Assembly (NCBI GenBank): GCA_023428695.1
Contig: JAEYWY010000035.1
Coordinates: forward strand, 186,001 to 250,000
Direction of reading: 5' to 3'
DNA: 64,000 bases
Origin: Bacteroidota bacterium
Lineage (GTDB): Bacteria; Bacteroidota; Bacteroidia; Cytophagales; Cyclobacteriaceae
This document shows, in pieces, positions 1 through 8,897 of the stretch. Each line of letters starts with the position of its first letter. Position 1 is the first letter of the stretch. The translations under genes and the position numbers were made by a program. The notes below the pieces were generated by a model, which was given only the letters and a program-made list of their open reading frames with translations, was not told where the DNA came from and ran no database searches.

Positions 1-974
1 GGATCCTTAAAGCGCCCTACCACTTCCTCCACGTATGTTGGCCACGGGGATCCCTTTCGTGTGGCGTCCATACTTCCCAGTGCACAAATAATGTGCGCCT
101 CGGGATAACGTTGACGTAAATTCCCTATAAACCCTTCATAAGCACTCATGATTGTTTGCGCATCAGGTGGCGTGGTGCCGAACCGTTGGATGAACGAAGG
201 ATGGTCGGGCATCTTCACGAGCCAGGAGTCGTTTTGCATCAGGTTTACGACTACCACATCTGGCGTGACCTTTTTGAAATCCCACTGACTTGCCGAATCG
301 GAAGGATCAAGGCGGCCATACATTTCCGGCATGATCAACGGGAACCAACTAACGGTGATGCCTATGCCCGACTTCACGGTACAGTACAGCGCCGCATCGA
401 AATGACGTGCTGTAATCGCCGCATAAGTGTGGTAGTTATTGGTGTAGGAACTGTCGGGAGAATCACCACCCGTGACATCATCAATCGCATAGCCCGCGGT
501 GATTGAGTTACCGAAGAATTCAATGGTACGTTTTGGTTCCGGTGGCGCTGCCTTCAATTCACCATCCATTACCTGCATGCCGTAAAACCACGTACGCCCC
601 CTGTCCCATTCTGTACCCTTTACAAGTTCCACCGTGTGTTCGCCTTCGGGGAGCCCGCTGGCAAGCGTATAATACTGCTTAACAGAGTCGAGCTTAATGT
701 AACGAACACTATCTCCGTCGATAACCACATTGAAATAATTCTTTCCCCTTTCATCGCGGAGGTGCGCCTTTAGCAGTGATCCTTTGAAGCGCACCTTCAC
801 GGATGTTGCCGACCAGTACATCGTCACGGAATCACCACGCTGTACCCTGCCGGTTATAGCGATGTGTTCATCGTTAGCGTTGTAGTGTTTGACAGTGTAC
901 TTGCCCGCCCTTTCTCCGGAAATACAGGCGGACAAAATGAGAAAACAGAGTGTTGCAGGATGCAGCTTGATCAT
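1..974 (-). CDS. SGNH/GDSL esterase lipoprotein, CE2-like (3' end outside window)
   Basis: The frame is open from an ATG at 974 to the window edge, so the C-terminus is missing. The N-terminus is a lipoprotein signal with lipobox LSAC at residues 14-17. A beta-rich N-terminal part of about 150 residues precedes an SGNH hydrolase core that opens with FFGNSITAGYA (nucleophile Ser in GNSIT) and carries a later VVVNLMQND block resembling the oxyanion Asn block. This two-part architecture matches carbohydrate esterase family 2 (acetyl-xylan/mannan esterases). The catalytic His near the C-terminus lies beyond the edge. It starts 12 bp after the MBL-fold gene ends, so both are probably co-transcribed. 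Deacetylation of an extracellular polysaccharide is inferred from the family. Confidence 0.85.
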   Translation of the reverse strand, partial: MIKLHPATLCFLILSACISGERAGKYTVKHYNANDEHIAITGRVQRGDSVTMYWSATSVKVRFKGSLLKAHLRDERGKNYFNVVIDGDSVRYIKLDSVKQYYTLASGLPEGEHTVELVKGTEWDRGRTWFYGMQVMDGELKAAPPEPKRTIEFFGNSITAGYAIDDVTGGDSPDSSYTNNYHTYAAITARHFDAALYCTVKSGIGITVSWFPLIMPEMYGRLDPSDSASQWDFKKVTPDVVVVNLMQNDSWLVKMPDHPSFIQRFGTTPPDAQTIMSAYEGFIGNLRQRYPEAHIICALGSMDATRKGSPWPTYVEEVVGRFKD

Positions 975-986
975 TATCACCGAGGT

Positions 987-2090
987 TTAATAAAGCAGCC
1001 GGATCGTCGTCAGCGGCGGCATTAATTTACCCGGAATATTGTATTTCTCTACACACGGAAGTTGGAAAAATGCCGGAACATCCGTCCCTCTTACCGTTTT
1101 GGGCGGCCTTCCGTAACGCCTGAAAAAATCCTCCCAATGTATCCACAAGATTTCTGCAGGCTGAAGCTGATCAAGATGGCCACACGGGTACTCCGGCGAG
1201 AACTGATAGCTGGCAACGCCAAGAAGGGCAACGTCGGTCTTCCGCATCTGAGTTACCTCCGCGGGGGGAATACCAACGGGAGGATTGCATGACGAACTTT
1301 GAATGAATATCCTGTAGGTGACCTCTGAACAGTCATTGAGAAAATCGACGACAAATGAAAATGTTGTTCCTTCGAGCCACATATTGGCACGTGTGCGTTG
1401 CAATGGATCTTTGAAATCTTTCACCGGATTTATCCGCTCACCGCTGAAGAGTTTAATGTTCCGGAAATGTGGATTGTGATCGGCGGGGATAGCATAAACG
1501 TGAATACCAGCACCGTCTGGTGCAATTGATGAAGTTGGATGCATTGGACTGATCGCATGGTCTTCAAGTATTACGGTGCGCGAAGAATCCAGCATCGCAC
1601 GACAGATATGGTAGCCGGTGCGATTGACAAGTACCCAGGGATGATCCGGGAGCGTGTCTACAATGGCCGGCACATCCATCAGGTGATCGTAATGGCCGTG
1701 AGCGACCAGTATGGCAGTCAGCGAAAGCTTGTTCTCTTTGAGTACTCGGTGGATTTCACCAACGCCTTGGTAAATGGCGCCTTTGTCCGGGCGAATATTG
1801 CACGATCCGAGTAACAGCGACTTTCCGATTCGCATGAGTTTCTGATTGGAGAAAAACGGATCGACAAGTATTGCCTTACCGTCCTTGCCAATCAATACAC
1901 CGCCACATCCCAGGTACGTAATAACGACGGTATCATTTGATTCCCCCGGCATGTCGATATCCGTGTCGCCGGTAATGAAGGCAGGCCGCGCATTCTTAAG
2001 TGGTTTAACTGACCCCGGCCGGACTCCACACGTCATGAGGGCGAGTGCGGCACAGGCAATTAGTATCGTTGTGATGGTTCGCGGTCTCAC
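987..2090 (-). CDS. MBL-fold metallo-hydrolase lipoprotein
   Basis: 367 residues with a GTG start; I see no better ATG upstream. The signal peptide ends in a lipobox (ALMTC, Cys21). The metallo-beta-lactamase fold is shown by a first strand with GGVLIG and ILVDPFF and by the metal motif H131-G-H133-Y-D135-H136 (HxHxDH). Further His residues fall in PADHNPHF and WIHWEDF. Such proteins are exported Zn hydrolases; the substrate is unknown. It is first in an operon with the CE2-like esterase 12 bp downstream, and divergent from the small gene at 2182. The fold is certain; the activity is not. Confidence 0.85.
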   Translation of the reverse strand: MRPRTITTILIACAALALMTCGVRPGSVKPLKNARPAFITGDTDIDMPGESNDTVVITYLGCGGVLIGKDGKAILVDPFFSNQKLMRIGKSLLLGSCNIRPDKGAIYQGVGEIHRVLKENKLSLTAILVAHGHYDHLMDVPAIVDTLPDHPWVLVNRTGYHICRAMLDSSRTVILEDHAISPMHPTSSIAPDGAGIHVYAIPADHNPHFRNIKLFSGERINPVKDFKDPLQRTRANMWLEGTTFSFVVDFLNDCSEVTYRIFIQSSSCNPPVGIPPAEVTQMRKTDVALLGVASYQFSPEYPCGHLDQLQPAEILWIHWEDFFRRYGRPPKTVRGTDVPAFFQLPCVEKYNIPGKLMPPLTTIRLLY

Positions 2091-2181
2091 ATTTCAATGT
2101 AATAAAAAGAAGTGGTGCGCCGACACCCGAAATTTCGGGCACATTATTTTAAACGCTACCCACACTAACAAGGCAGGAACT

Positions 2182-2388
2182 ATGAACAAGCTATATTATC
2201 GCGGACAACCGTATGACTTCACTGTTTCGGAAATCATGGGAAAGCGGTATTTCGTCCTTTCCAAGGACGGCACAGTGGTTGAACATGTTAAAGAGGATGA
2301 ACTGGACATCCGATCACGGGTGAGCATGATCCTCGATGATTATTACAGGATGCCGCAGCCCACGATGCAGGGGAACATTTACGGATAA
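2182..2388 (+). CDS. small conserved-type protein, 68 aa, unknown function
   Basis: The frame is open much further upstream, but the ATG at 2182 follows a good Shine-Dalgarno-like stretch (AAGGCAGGA), and the upstream part is antisense to the MBL gene, so I choose the short form. The product begins MNKLYYRGQPYDF, has no signal peptide or membrane segment, is rich in charged residues, and ends in MQGNIYG. A strong rho-independent terminator follows at once, so this is a single-gene transcript. I do not recognise the family. Confidence 0.65.
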   Translation: MNKLYYRGQPYDFTVSEIMGKRYFVLSKDGTVVEHVKEDELDIRSRVSMILDDYYRMPQPTMQGNIYG

Positions 2389-2389
2389 A

Positions 2390-2409
2390 CTGTAGAATCC
2401 GTTCTACAG
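2390..2409. repeat. small inverted repeat after the 68-aa gene
   Basis: CTGTAGAA and TTCTACAG form a perfect 8-bp stem with a TCCG loop immediately after the stop codon and just ahead of the main terminator hairpin. It may be a transcript 3'-end stem. Confidence 0.5.
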
Positions 2410-2410
2410 T

Positions 2411-2456
2411 CAAAAGGGATGGGAATCGTTTGGTTCTCATCCCTTTATTTTTTCAA
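2411..2456 (+). terminator. rho-independent terminator
   Basis: AAAGGGATG and CATCCCTTT arms enclose a short loop and are followed by TATTTTTTC. It ends the 68-aa gene transcript before the T9SS cargo gene. Confidence 0.8.
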
Positions 2457-2501
2457 AGCTTGAACGGGACGGCGGGAATAAAAATTTAGCAGCCGTTTAG
2501 T

Positions 2502-4346
2502 ATGAAAAATTCCCTCATTTTTCTGTTGATTCTCACCACTAACCTTTCCGTAGCTTCCGGGCCGCGAAAACCCGTTATCGAGGGGCAACGGGAGCTTTCA
2601 GTCACTGAGGACGGTTCCATTACAATTTCGCTCAACCACCTTATCGTTCGCGATCCCGACAATTTCTTTTATCCATTGGGTTTTACGATGCAGCTCTACC
2701 CTGGCGAGAATTACACGTTCAACGGCCGCGTCGTAACTCCTGCTCCGGATTTCCATGGCGTTCTCAAAGTACCCGTCACCGTTAACGACGGATTTGGCAA
2801 CAGCGATCCATATGACCTTATCATTACTGTTGTTCCCGTCAATGATCCCCCTTTGATTACAGGTCAGCTGCCAATCTCAACTGTCGAAGAGGTGAGCGTA
2901 ACGGTGGCGTTCTCTGATCTCACGGTTACAGATCCGGACAACGCCTACCCCACAGACTTTACAATGACCATTCTCCCGGGGGCCAACTATACGGCTAACG
3001 GACAATCGTTGACACCGATTGCCGGTTTTACCGGAACGCTTACTGTCCCCGTCACAGTTAACGATGGTCAGGCATCAAGTCCTGCGTTCAACCTTGTTGT
3101 CGACGTGAAGCCGGCAAACAAAACACCGGTTATTACGGGGCAGAAACCGGTGAGTACACCCAAGAATCAATCCGTTCAACTTGACCTCTCCTACGTCCAG
3201 GTTACCGACCCAGACAGCAATTTTCCTCAGGAGTTCACACTCACACTTCATCCTGCTCCGAACTATACGTTCACCGGAACAACGGTAACTCCCGCAACCG
3301 GATTCACCGGTACACTCGTAGTATATCTCTCCGTCAACGATGGACACACGTCGAGTGAAATCTTCCATTTTGAAATTGACGTGACTGACCAGATTGCGAT
3401 CACGGGCCAGGAAGAAGTTACGATTGATGAAGACACAACTTTCACTTTATCGACGGAGCTGATTACGGTTTACGATCCGTGGGGAGAATATCCATCCGGC
3501 TATGCGCTCAAAATCGATGCAGGCAAAAACTATGTTGTGAACGGCCAGACTGTTACACCTGCCGCTGACTTTAACGGTACGCTGACTGTAAACATCATTG
3601 TCACCAACGGTACGCATACAAGTCCGGTATTTCCTTTTTTGATAACGGTTCGCCCGGTGAATGATGCACCGAGGCTCACCGCGTTCCCGGAGGCGCCGCT
3701 CCGATATGCGATCGGCGGAACACCGGCTGCATTGATGCCTGAGGTCCTTGTTGAGGATCCTGACGACGCGAACATCATCCTTGCCGAGATAGGTTTTCGC
3801 CCTGAGGGATACACTCCCGGGAATGAAGTCCTGACCGTTCCTACTACCACTAGTCTAACCGTTGTATTCGACGAAGAAAGTGGAAAACTCACATTGATTG
3901 GGAACGCACCTCTCGCAACGTACCAGGCGGTACTCCGACAGATACGGTATGAAATTCCGGTATCCGCGGAGGCAATTCCAGGACGCCGTACCGTGTACGT
4001 CAAATTGAATGATGGGAAGGACCCAAGTGAAACGTATGAGCGGTACGTTGATGTGGGTGAAGATTTCACGCTCGACATTCCGGCGGTGTTTACACCGAAC
4101 GATGACAAGGCCAATGACACCTGGAAAATCAGACCTGTTGCAAATGGTGAACGTTTTAGTCGGGCAATTACGCGGGTGTTCAATACGCGTGGGTTGATCG
4201 TTTATGAATCGAGTGGTTTTGAACACGAATGGGATGGAACATTTCGCGGGCAGGATTTGCCCCAGGGTACGTATTACTATACGATTGATCTCAATCTGAA
4301 TTATGCTACTGAAAAAATTCGTGGCACGATTACCATCATAAAATAA
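2502..4346 (+). CDS. Large secreted repeat protein with T9SS type B (gliding-motility-associated) C-terminal domain
   Basis: 614 residues with a signal peptide (about 1-19). Four tandem Ig/cadherin-like repeats of about 92 residues follow (about 22-395). Each has an ITGQ-like entry, a DPDN-YP block, a NYTxxG block and a GTLxVPVTVNDG block, joined by PVNDPP-like linkers. A longer cadherin-like module (about 396-525) precedes a C-terminal domain that starts IPAVFTPNDDKANDTW and ends in a GTITIIK strand. That last domain is the gliding-motility-associated/CHU_C domain used as a type B signal by the type IX secretion system. Surface adhesin or matrix protein is inferred. It is a clear paralogue of the protein at 46282-48219. 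Confidence 0.88.
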   Translation: MKNSLIFLLILTTNLSVASGPRKPVIEGQRELSVTEDGSITISLNHLIVRDPDNFFYPLGFTMQLYPGENYTFNGRVVTPAPDFHGVLKVPVTVNDGFGNSDPYDLIITVVPVNDPPLITGQLPISTVEEVSVTVAFSDLTVTDPDNAYPTDFTMTILPGANYTANGQSLTPIAGFTGTLTVPVTVNDGQASSPAFNLVVDVKPANKTPVITGQKPVSTPKNQSVQLDLSYVQVTDPDSNFPQEFTLTLHPAPNYTFTGTTVTPATGFTGTLVVYLSVNDGHTSSEIFHFEIDVTDQIAITGQEEVTIDEDTTFTLSTELITVYDPWGEYPSGYALKIDAGKNYVVNGQTVTPAADFNGTLTVNIIVTNGTHTSPVFPFLITVRPVNDAPRLTAFPEAPLRYAIGGTPAALMPEVLVEDPDDANIILAEIGFRPEGYTPGNEVLTVPTTTSLTVVFDEESGKLTLIGNAPLATYQAVLRQIRYEIPVSAEAIPGRRTVYVKLNDGKDPSETYERYVDVGEDFTLDIPAVFTPNDDKANDTWKIRPVANGERFSRAITRVFNTRGLIVYESSGFEHEWDGTFRGQDLPQGTYYYTIDLNLNYATEKIRGTITIIK

Positions 4347-4370
4347 GGTTTGGCACTCAGACCTAACCTT
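4345..4370 (-). terminator. probable terminator between convergent genes
   Basis: AAGGTT-T-GG pairs with CC-T-AACCTT around an 8-base loop, overlapping the stop codon of the T9SS cargo gene. Read on the minus strand it is followed by TTATTTTA, so it may end the DUF1905-type gene transcript. Confidence 0.45.
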
Positions 4371-4414
4371 ACCGCCGATAACGACAGCCGCAAATGTACG
4401 CATAGTGAGATCTA

Positions 4415-4921
4415 CTATCCCTTTCGGTTTTTCCGTTGATGTTGTGGCCGCGGCTCCGATCCAATGTGTCCTTTGCGAATATTCTCAACACTGCGTCGTA
4501 TTCTGACGTCCATGTTTGTGATGTCGGTCATGAAGTTTTCGAGAACCTGACGACCCTCCTTTTTCGGCAACGTTCGGATGCTTCGTATTTCGCGTTCGTG
4601 AAGCGTAACAACTTCGAGAATAGCCGGAAGCTCTGCCTTTTGAAGGTCAATGACACGAAACCTGACGTCGACGGAATCGCCTTCAATAATGCGTGCGGCA
4701 CGTCTCAATGCTGATCCCACCGTGAAATAGCGGCTGCCGTCCCGGCGAAAACGAATTGCCAATGAAAACGGCGCACCGTTAATGGTTCCCGTAACGCGTA
4801 TGTGCCCACCGGGAAGTTTGGCGATGATATGATGCGGGAGGTAAACAGCCGTAGTCTGGACATTCAGCCGTACCGATTCCAAAACACTTGTGAAAGAAAA
4901 CTGAGTTTTATTGTCATCCAT
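4415..4921 (-). CDS. DUF1905-type domain protein
   Basis: 168 residues, cytoplasmic, no signal. The first ~100 residues match the DUF1905 pattern: a strand pair, then AVYLPHHI, a GGHIRVTGTINGAPF block, an SRYFTVGSALRRAARI block and a GDSVDVRF block. The C-terminal ~60 residues are basic and end in RPQHQRKNRKG, resembling the YdeI-like tail often found with DUF1905. It starts 15 bp after the lipid kinase ends, so it is the second gene of that operon. The function is not known; the assignment rests on motif pattern. Confidence 0.7.
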   Translation of the reverse strand: MDDNKTQFSFTSVLESVRLNVQTTAVYLPHHIIAKLPGGHIRVTGTINGAPFSLAIRFRRDGSRYFTVGSALRRAARIIEGDSVDVRFRVIDLQKAELPAILEVVTLHEREIRSIRTLPKKEGRQVLENFMTDITNMDVRIRRSVENIRKGHIGSEPRPQHQRKNRKG

Positions 4922-4936
4922 AAACGGCTGAATATA

Positions 4937-5857
4937 TCACGCTATTGGCGCATGGCCATTTGCCGGAATCAGGAATTCCAAGAGGCCATGCAGCAGTTCC
5001 AGTTTTACGGTCGTATCCTTTTTAATTTCCACAATTTCGTCGTCGACGTGAGCGTTACTGCCGTCGTAAAACATTTCCAGCTTCTTTGCTCTCACAACAT
5101 TAAAAAACGACGCCTCTTCTTTGCCCTGCAGCAGTGTATCGAGATAATCCAGGCATTGTTCGCGTTCGCGTTCTGTGACCATGACCACATCAAAGAAGCC
5201 ATCGAAGGGATCGGCAAACGGTGCAATATGAAGTTTGGGACCCATTGATCGCGTGTTCATCACCTCAACCATGATGAAGTTGCCTCTGTGTTCAACACCA
5301 TCGATTACAAGCCGGCAAAAACGCGCCTGTGCCTTCTCAACTATTTCACGTAAAACCTCAAGAGCGGTTCTGATTGATTCCTCCGGATCATTGATTTTCT
5401 TCTCATACTTCTCCATCTTTTGCATGAGTTCCGGAAATACACCTACACCAAAGCTCTCGAGAAAGAAGGGGCACTTAATACCGTAAATCCTGCCTACATC
5501 AAACTTCCGGATCTCGCTGTGATGCCAGCTTTCGATTACACCGTCGGGGTTGTCGCGCGGAATGTTAAGTGTCTTTGCGATGTTGTTCGCCGTACCCATC
5601 GGTAGTAGCGCGATTGGATATTTCTTTTCGAGCAATCGTTTCTTTAATAGCGAATCGGCTACTTTTCTGACTGTTCCATCGCCGCCCGCAAGAATAATGA
5701 AGTCAATTTCCGCTGATTCGATTTTTTCCCATCCGTCATTTTTTGTGGATGAATAACTACAGCCATAGCCGGCGGATTGAACCATCTGAATAAGCTCTTT
5801 CTTGGAGTACTCGCCCTCCCCGGCCCCGGGGTTGTGCAATAGTTTGGCAAATTTCAT
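4937..5857 (-). CDS. Diacylglycerol kinase-family lipid kinase (YegS/BmrU type)
   Basis: 306 residues, full length for the family. The catalytic-domain signature is clear: HNPGAG at residues 8-13, LAGGDGT near 57-62 (nucleotide-binding GGDGT loop) and LLPMGTANNIAKTL. The C-terminal half has GVGVFPELM and a DDEIVEIKKD strand typical of the second domain. It would phosphorylate a lipid such as diacylglycerol or a sphingoid base at the inner membrane. Bacteroidota make sphingolipids, but the substrate cannot be told here. It leads an operon with the DUF1905-type gene and is divergent from surE. Confidence 0.9.
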   Translation of the reverse strand: MKFAKLLHNPGAGEGEYSKKELIQMVQSAGYGCSYSSTKNDGWEKIESAEIDFIILAGGDGTVRKVADSLLKKRLLEKKYPIALLPMGTANNIAKTLNIPRDNPDGVIESWHHSEIRKFDVGRIYGIKCPFFLESFGVGVFPELMQKMEKYEKKINDPEESIRTALEVLREIVEKAQARFCRLVIDGVEHRGNFIMVEVMNTRSMGPKLHIAPFADPFDGFFDVVMVTEREREQCLDYLDTLLQGKEEASFFNVVRAKKLEMFYDGSNAHVDDEIVEIKKDTTVKLELLHGLLEFLIPANGHAPIA

Positions 5858-5961
5858 GTATTGGTAAGTGGGTTATGTACTGATCCATTCGAAAGATATA
5901 CCCGAAGCAAAAGCCTGATGTGGAATCATTATGTATATAGCTAAACAAACACTGATCACTC

Positions 5962-6702
5962 ATGAGAATTCTGGTTACAAATGACGATGGAATATATAGT
6001 CCTGGTATTGCTGCGCTGGCGCGCATAGCCAGCAAGTTCGGTGAGGTACGGGTAGTTGCGCCTGATGTTGAACAATCTTCCATGGGACATGCAATAACCG
6101 CGACGCGACCTCTGCATTACAAACGTTCCCCGATAACGTTCGAAGGCATCGAGGCACATCGTGTCAACGGTACCCCTGCCGACTGTGTTGCCCTGGGTAC
6201 GCATCTGTGGGAAAAAGTAGATGTCGTTTTATCCGGTGTCAATCTCGGTACTAACCTTGGTAACGCAATGTGGCACTCGGGTACGCTTGCCGGCGCGAAG
6301 CAGGCCGTCCTTCTCGGAATGCGAGGAATTGCATTTAGTACGCCCACCGGTAATGTGGAACCCGATTTCAAATCGCTGGAGCCATTCATCGAAGAAACGC
6401 TAAACGTTTTGCTTGACATTCCAGACTTGTGTCTGATAAACGTAAATCTGCCTCCAACGCCGAAGGGATTGAAATGGACACGTCAGTCGGTAAGGCAATA
6501 CGATGGCCGTGTTGTGGCTGGTGACGATCCTATGGGCAGAAAGCATTACTGGTTTACAGTAGTACCACTGGAAGCGGCTGAAGAAGGAACAGACAGATGG
6601 GCTGTCGAAAACGGATACGTTTCGATCACACCGTTGCGTCTTGATCTCACGAACGAAAAGGAGCTGGCACGTGCCCTTGATAAAGAACCATCGCTCAGGT
6701 AA
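5962..6702 (+). CDS. surE: 5'/3'-nucleotidase SurE
   Basis: 246 residues, the standard SurE size. The N-terminus RILVTNDDG carries metal ligands Asp8 and Asp9. S39-S40 in EQSSMGHAIT and Asn94 in SGVNLGTNLG complete the metal site, and HSGTLAGAKQA follows. SurE is a divalent-metal nucleoside monophosphatase acting in stationary phase and stress. It stands alone, divergent from the lipid kinase, and ends at a strong bidirectional hairpin. Identification is secure. Confidence 0.97.
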   Translation: MRILVTNDDGIYSPGIAALARIASKFGEVRVVAPDVEQSSMGHAITATRPLHYKRSPITFEGIEAHRVNGTPADCVALGTHLWEKVDVVLSGVNLGTNLGNAMWHSGTLAGAKQAVLLGMRGIAFSTPTGNVEPDFKSLEPFIEETLNVLLDIPDLCLINVNLPPTPKGLKWTRQSVRQYDGRVVAGDDPMGRKHYWFTVVPLEAAEEGTDRWAVENGYVSITPLRLDLTNEKELARALDKEPSLR

Positions 6703-6721
6703 TAACCGATGTAACAAATAA

Positions 6722-6757
6722 TAAAGCCCCTTCGTGTTGAAGGGGCTTCAATTTTTT
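6722..6757. terminator. bidirectional rho-independent terminator
   Basis: AAGCCCCTT and AAGGGGCTT arms around CGTGTTG are followed by CAATTTTTT on the plus strand. It lies between convergent surE and the DUF4142 gene; on the minus strand the A/T-rich flank (ATTATTTG) could also serve. Confidence 0.85.
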
Positions 6758-6770
6758 GAAAGCGAAACTA

Positions 6771-7352
6771 TTAGTTCTCTTCCTGATCAATGGCGTCTTC
6801 AGTTGATTGTGCCATCTCGAGATGGTGACGCAGTGCAGGGACTTTGTTCGACGCCCATTCACTTACTTCGGGCACATCGCCGTTCTCGGCCTGCTTCTCA
6901 AACATGTCAACGACCTTCTTATGGTCCTTCACCATCATGTCCATGTACTCTTTGTCAAACTCTTCACCTTGCTTTTCCTGCAGCTTATTCATCTTTTCCT
7001 GATTCTCTTCACTGATTGAAGAAGGAACCACGATGTTTTGCTGCTGGGCAAGTGTTTTGAGTTCATCATTTGCCCGGGTGTGTTCTTCCACCATTGTTTG
7101 GGCAAATTTTTTCACTTCCGGCTTGGTCGCTCTTTCTGCGGCAAGCTTACCTAACTGCACTTCGGCCATTCCGGCATCAGCTGCTTTCACGACAAAATCG
7201 CTGGCTTTTTCCAGCTCCTTATTGCCGTCCAGATTTCGTTCATTCTGTTCCTCGGCTATTTCCGTTGCGTCGTCGTGCTTTGCCTGATTTCCGCATGAGA
7301 ATAAAGCGGTCGCCAGGAAAGCGACGAGTAAAATCCTAACTGGTTTTTTCAT
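6771..7352 (-). CDS. DUF4142 lipoprotein
   Basis: 193 residues. A lipoprotein signal with lipobox ALFSC (Cys20) leads into an acidic linker and a four-helix DUF4142 domain (about 50-185). Hallmarks are AADAGMAEVQLGKLA, VKKFAQTMVEEHTRAN and KEYMDMMVKDHKKVV, the spaced His/Glu helices typical of this ferritin-like family. It is envelope-anchored. Members are common in stress-induced sets, but no activity is established. It is monocistronic, and the terminator lies immediately after it. Confidence 0.9.
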   Translation of the reverse strand: MKKPVRILLVAFLATALFSCGNQAKHDDATEIAEEQNERNLDGNKELEKASDFVVKAADAGMAEVQLGKLAAERATKPEVKKFAQTMVEEHTRANDELKTLAQQQNIVVPSSISEENQEKMNKLQEKQGEEFDKEYMDMMVKDHKKVVDMFEKQAENGDVPEVSEWASNKVPALRHHLEMAQSTEDAIDQEEN

Positions 7353-7415
7353 AACAATTCGTGTTTTTTCCTGAAAAACAAAAATTCAGATGCCATTTCA
7401 GAAAAACACTGTCGC

Positions 7416-7799
7416 TCAGTTATCGGAATAAAAATCCTGTAGCGCACCAAAATACATTTCATCCCAGCCACTTGTGATGTCATCGTAATCCTCGTCGGGA
7501 ATATTAGTGTGCTTCAACTCAACGGACGTTCCCTTTTCGTGAGGATGCAGCTTTATCGTTACTATCGATGGCTCAGTCTGATCGCCAAAATACCACTGCT
7601 GCACGATCTTGCTATCTTGGGCAAATTCAAGATTTCGTCCAACAATACTTCCTTCCCAAAGACTGAATTCTGACCCCGCCTCCGTGGACATTTCTGCGGC
7701 CTCGCCACTCCAAAGATGAATGGTAAGCGGATTCGTCAGCGCCAGATAAAGCTCTTCCGGAGTCGCCGGAACGATATAGTATTTTTTATAATCCTTCAT
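7416..7799 (-). CDS. AHSA1/START-like (SRPBCC) protein
   Basis: 127 residues, cytoplasmic. The pattern is that of the bacterial AHSA1 family: KKYYIVPATPEELYLALTNP helix-grip start, LWSGEAAEMSTEAGSEFSLW, an IVQQWYF strand, a hydrophobic strand SIVTIKLHP, and the closing helix GWDEMYFGALQDF. These bind a hydrophobic ligand or act as Hsp90-cochaperone-like folds; no ligand can be named. It is separated from the DUF4142 gene by 63 bp and may share its transcript. Confidence 0.85.
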   Translation of the reverse strand: MKDYKKYYIVPATPEELYLALTNPLTIHLWSGEAAEMSTEAGSEFSLWEGSIVGRNLEFAQDSKIVQQWYFGDQTEPSIVTIKLHPHEKGTSVELKHTNIPDEDYDDITSGWDEMYFGALQDFYSDN

Positions 7800-7935
7800 A
7801 ACGCTTCAATTTAGTGTGTTACTCGCAAAAATGATTATCCAGTGTTGAAATTTCCCCCAATCCTGAAGACGGATTGTCCATTTCCTCATTCAGTTTCGGT
7901 CCTTTGCGCCGGGTACAACGATTGAATATCTACAA

Positions 7936-8217
7936 ATGAATTTCACTCAGGCTGATACCATGGCATCAATAGAGTTCAATGAGTTTAAGATAGATATAGA
8001 GGTTCAGAACATAGACGGAATCTTCTCGCGGATATTTGACCATATCCCGATCTCAAAGGGCTTCTGGGTTTTATTAACGATATCCAACAGACAGGCCGAA
8101 AGGGAAAGGTTTCCGATGATGGATGAGCACTATCGCGTGAAGACGTACCGTTCGTATGAGGAGGCGATAGACGATGTATCCAGGTTGTTAAAAAATCTGT
8201 TCAGGAAGGCGTTGTAG
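7936..8217 (+). CDS. hypothetical protein, 93 aa
   Basis: No family recognised. The product is cytoplasmic, with a predicted beta-rich first half (IEFNEFKIDIEVQNID) and a C-terminal helix ending LLKNLFRKAL. It stands 56 bp before the rhomboid gene on the same strand, so co-transcription is possible. ATG at 7936 is used; a second in-frame ATG at residue 9 is an alternative start. Confidence 0.6.
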   Translation: MNFTQADTMASIEFNEFKIDIEVQNIDGIFSRIFDHIPISKGFWVLLTISNRQAERERFPMMDEHYRVKTYRSYEEAIDDVSRLLKNLFRKAL

Positions 8218-8273
8218 TTCCTTTAGGAATCGAATCAAAGCTTGGTTACCTTGCAGGTTGTTATTTCAATACT

Positions 8274-8897
8274 ATGAGTCTGAACTGGATACTAATCGGA
8301 TTAAACGTTGTCCTCAGTTTTTATGCCTTCAACAAACCCGATGTAATGCGCGGCATGATCATGAACCCTTACGTGGTCAACACGCGAAATCAGTACTATC
8401 GGTTTATCACCTCCGGATTCATCCACAGGGATCACATCCATCTGATCTTTAACATGATCGCTTTATACTTCTTTGGTCAGTATGTAGAAATCATCTTCGG
8501 GGCGATTTTTGGTCCTCCTGGCGGAGCGTACTATTTGCTGCTCTATGTGCTGGCTCTCGTTGCATCCGACATCCCAAGTTACTTCAAACACCGCGGCAAT
8601 CCGGGATACAATTCACTGGGTGCTTCTGGTGCTGTGTCGGCAGTAGTGTTTGCTTTCATCCTGTTCCGGCCCATTGACAAGATTTACATTTACGGAATAA
8701 TTGGAATCAACGGATTTGTACTGGGAGCGCTTTACCTTGTCTATTCCTACTACCAGGGCCGGAAGGGCGGCGACAACATCAACCATGATGCACACCTCTA
8801 TGGCGCGCTCTTCGGCTTGTTGTTTTGTATTGTAATGTATCCCGCTTCGATTGCAATCTTCATTGAGCAAATACGGGAATTCAGGATATTCAATTGA
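8274..8897 (+). CDS. Rhomboid family intramembrane serine protease
   Basis: 207 residues, six hydrophobic segments. The rhomboid catalytic set is visible: HxxxN (H56-N60) in the second segment, GASGA with nucleophile Ser118, and catalytic His174 in HDAHLYGALFG. It cleaves transmembrane substrates within the inner membrane; substrates are unknown. The gene meets the SGNH hydrolase gene tail to tail with no gap. Confidence 0.93.
   Translation: MSLNWILIGLNVVLSFYAFNKPDVMRGMIMNPYVVNTRNQYYRFITSGFIHRDHIHLIFNMIALYFFGQYVEIIFGAIFGPPGGAYYLLLYVLALVASDIPSYFKHRGNPGYNSLGASGAVSAVVFAFILFRPIDKIYIYGIIGINGFVLGALYLVYSYYQGRKGGDNINHDAHLYGALFGLLFCIVMYPASIAIFIEQIREFRIFN

Noticed and set aside
1..974. 116-codon plus-strand frame (156-506) over the esterase
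   Set aside because: The minus-strand frame carries SGNH motifs and a lipobox, and the plus-strand frame has none.
3530..4183. 217-codon open frame on the minus strand inside the T9SS cargo gene
   Set aside because: It is antisense to a clear domain-bearing protein and shows Ser/Thr-rich composition with no recognisable domain, as expected for a shadow of repeat-rich sequence.
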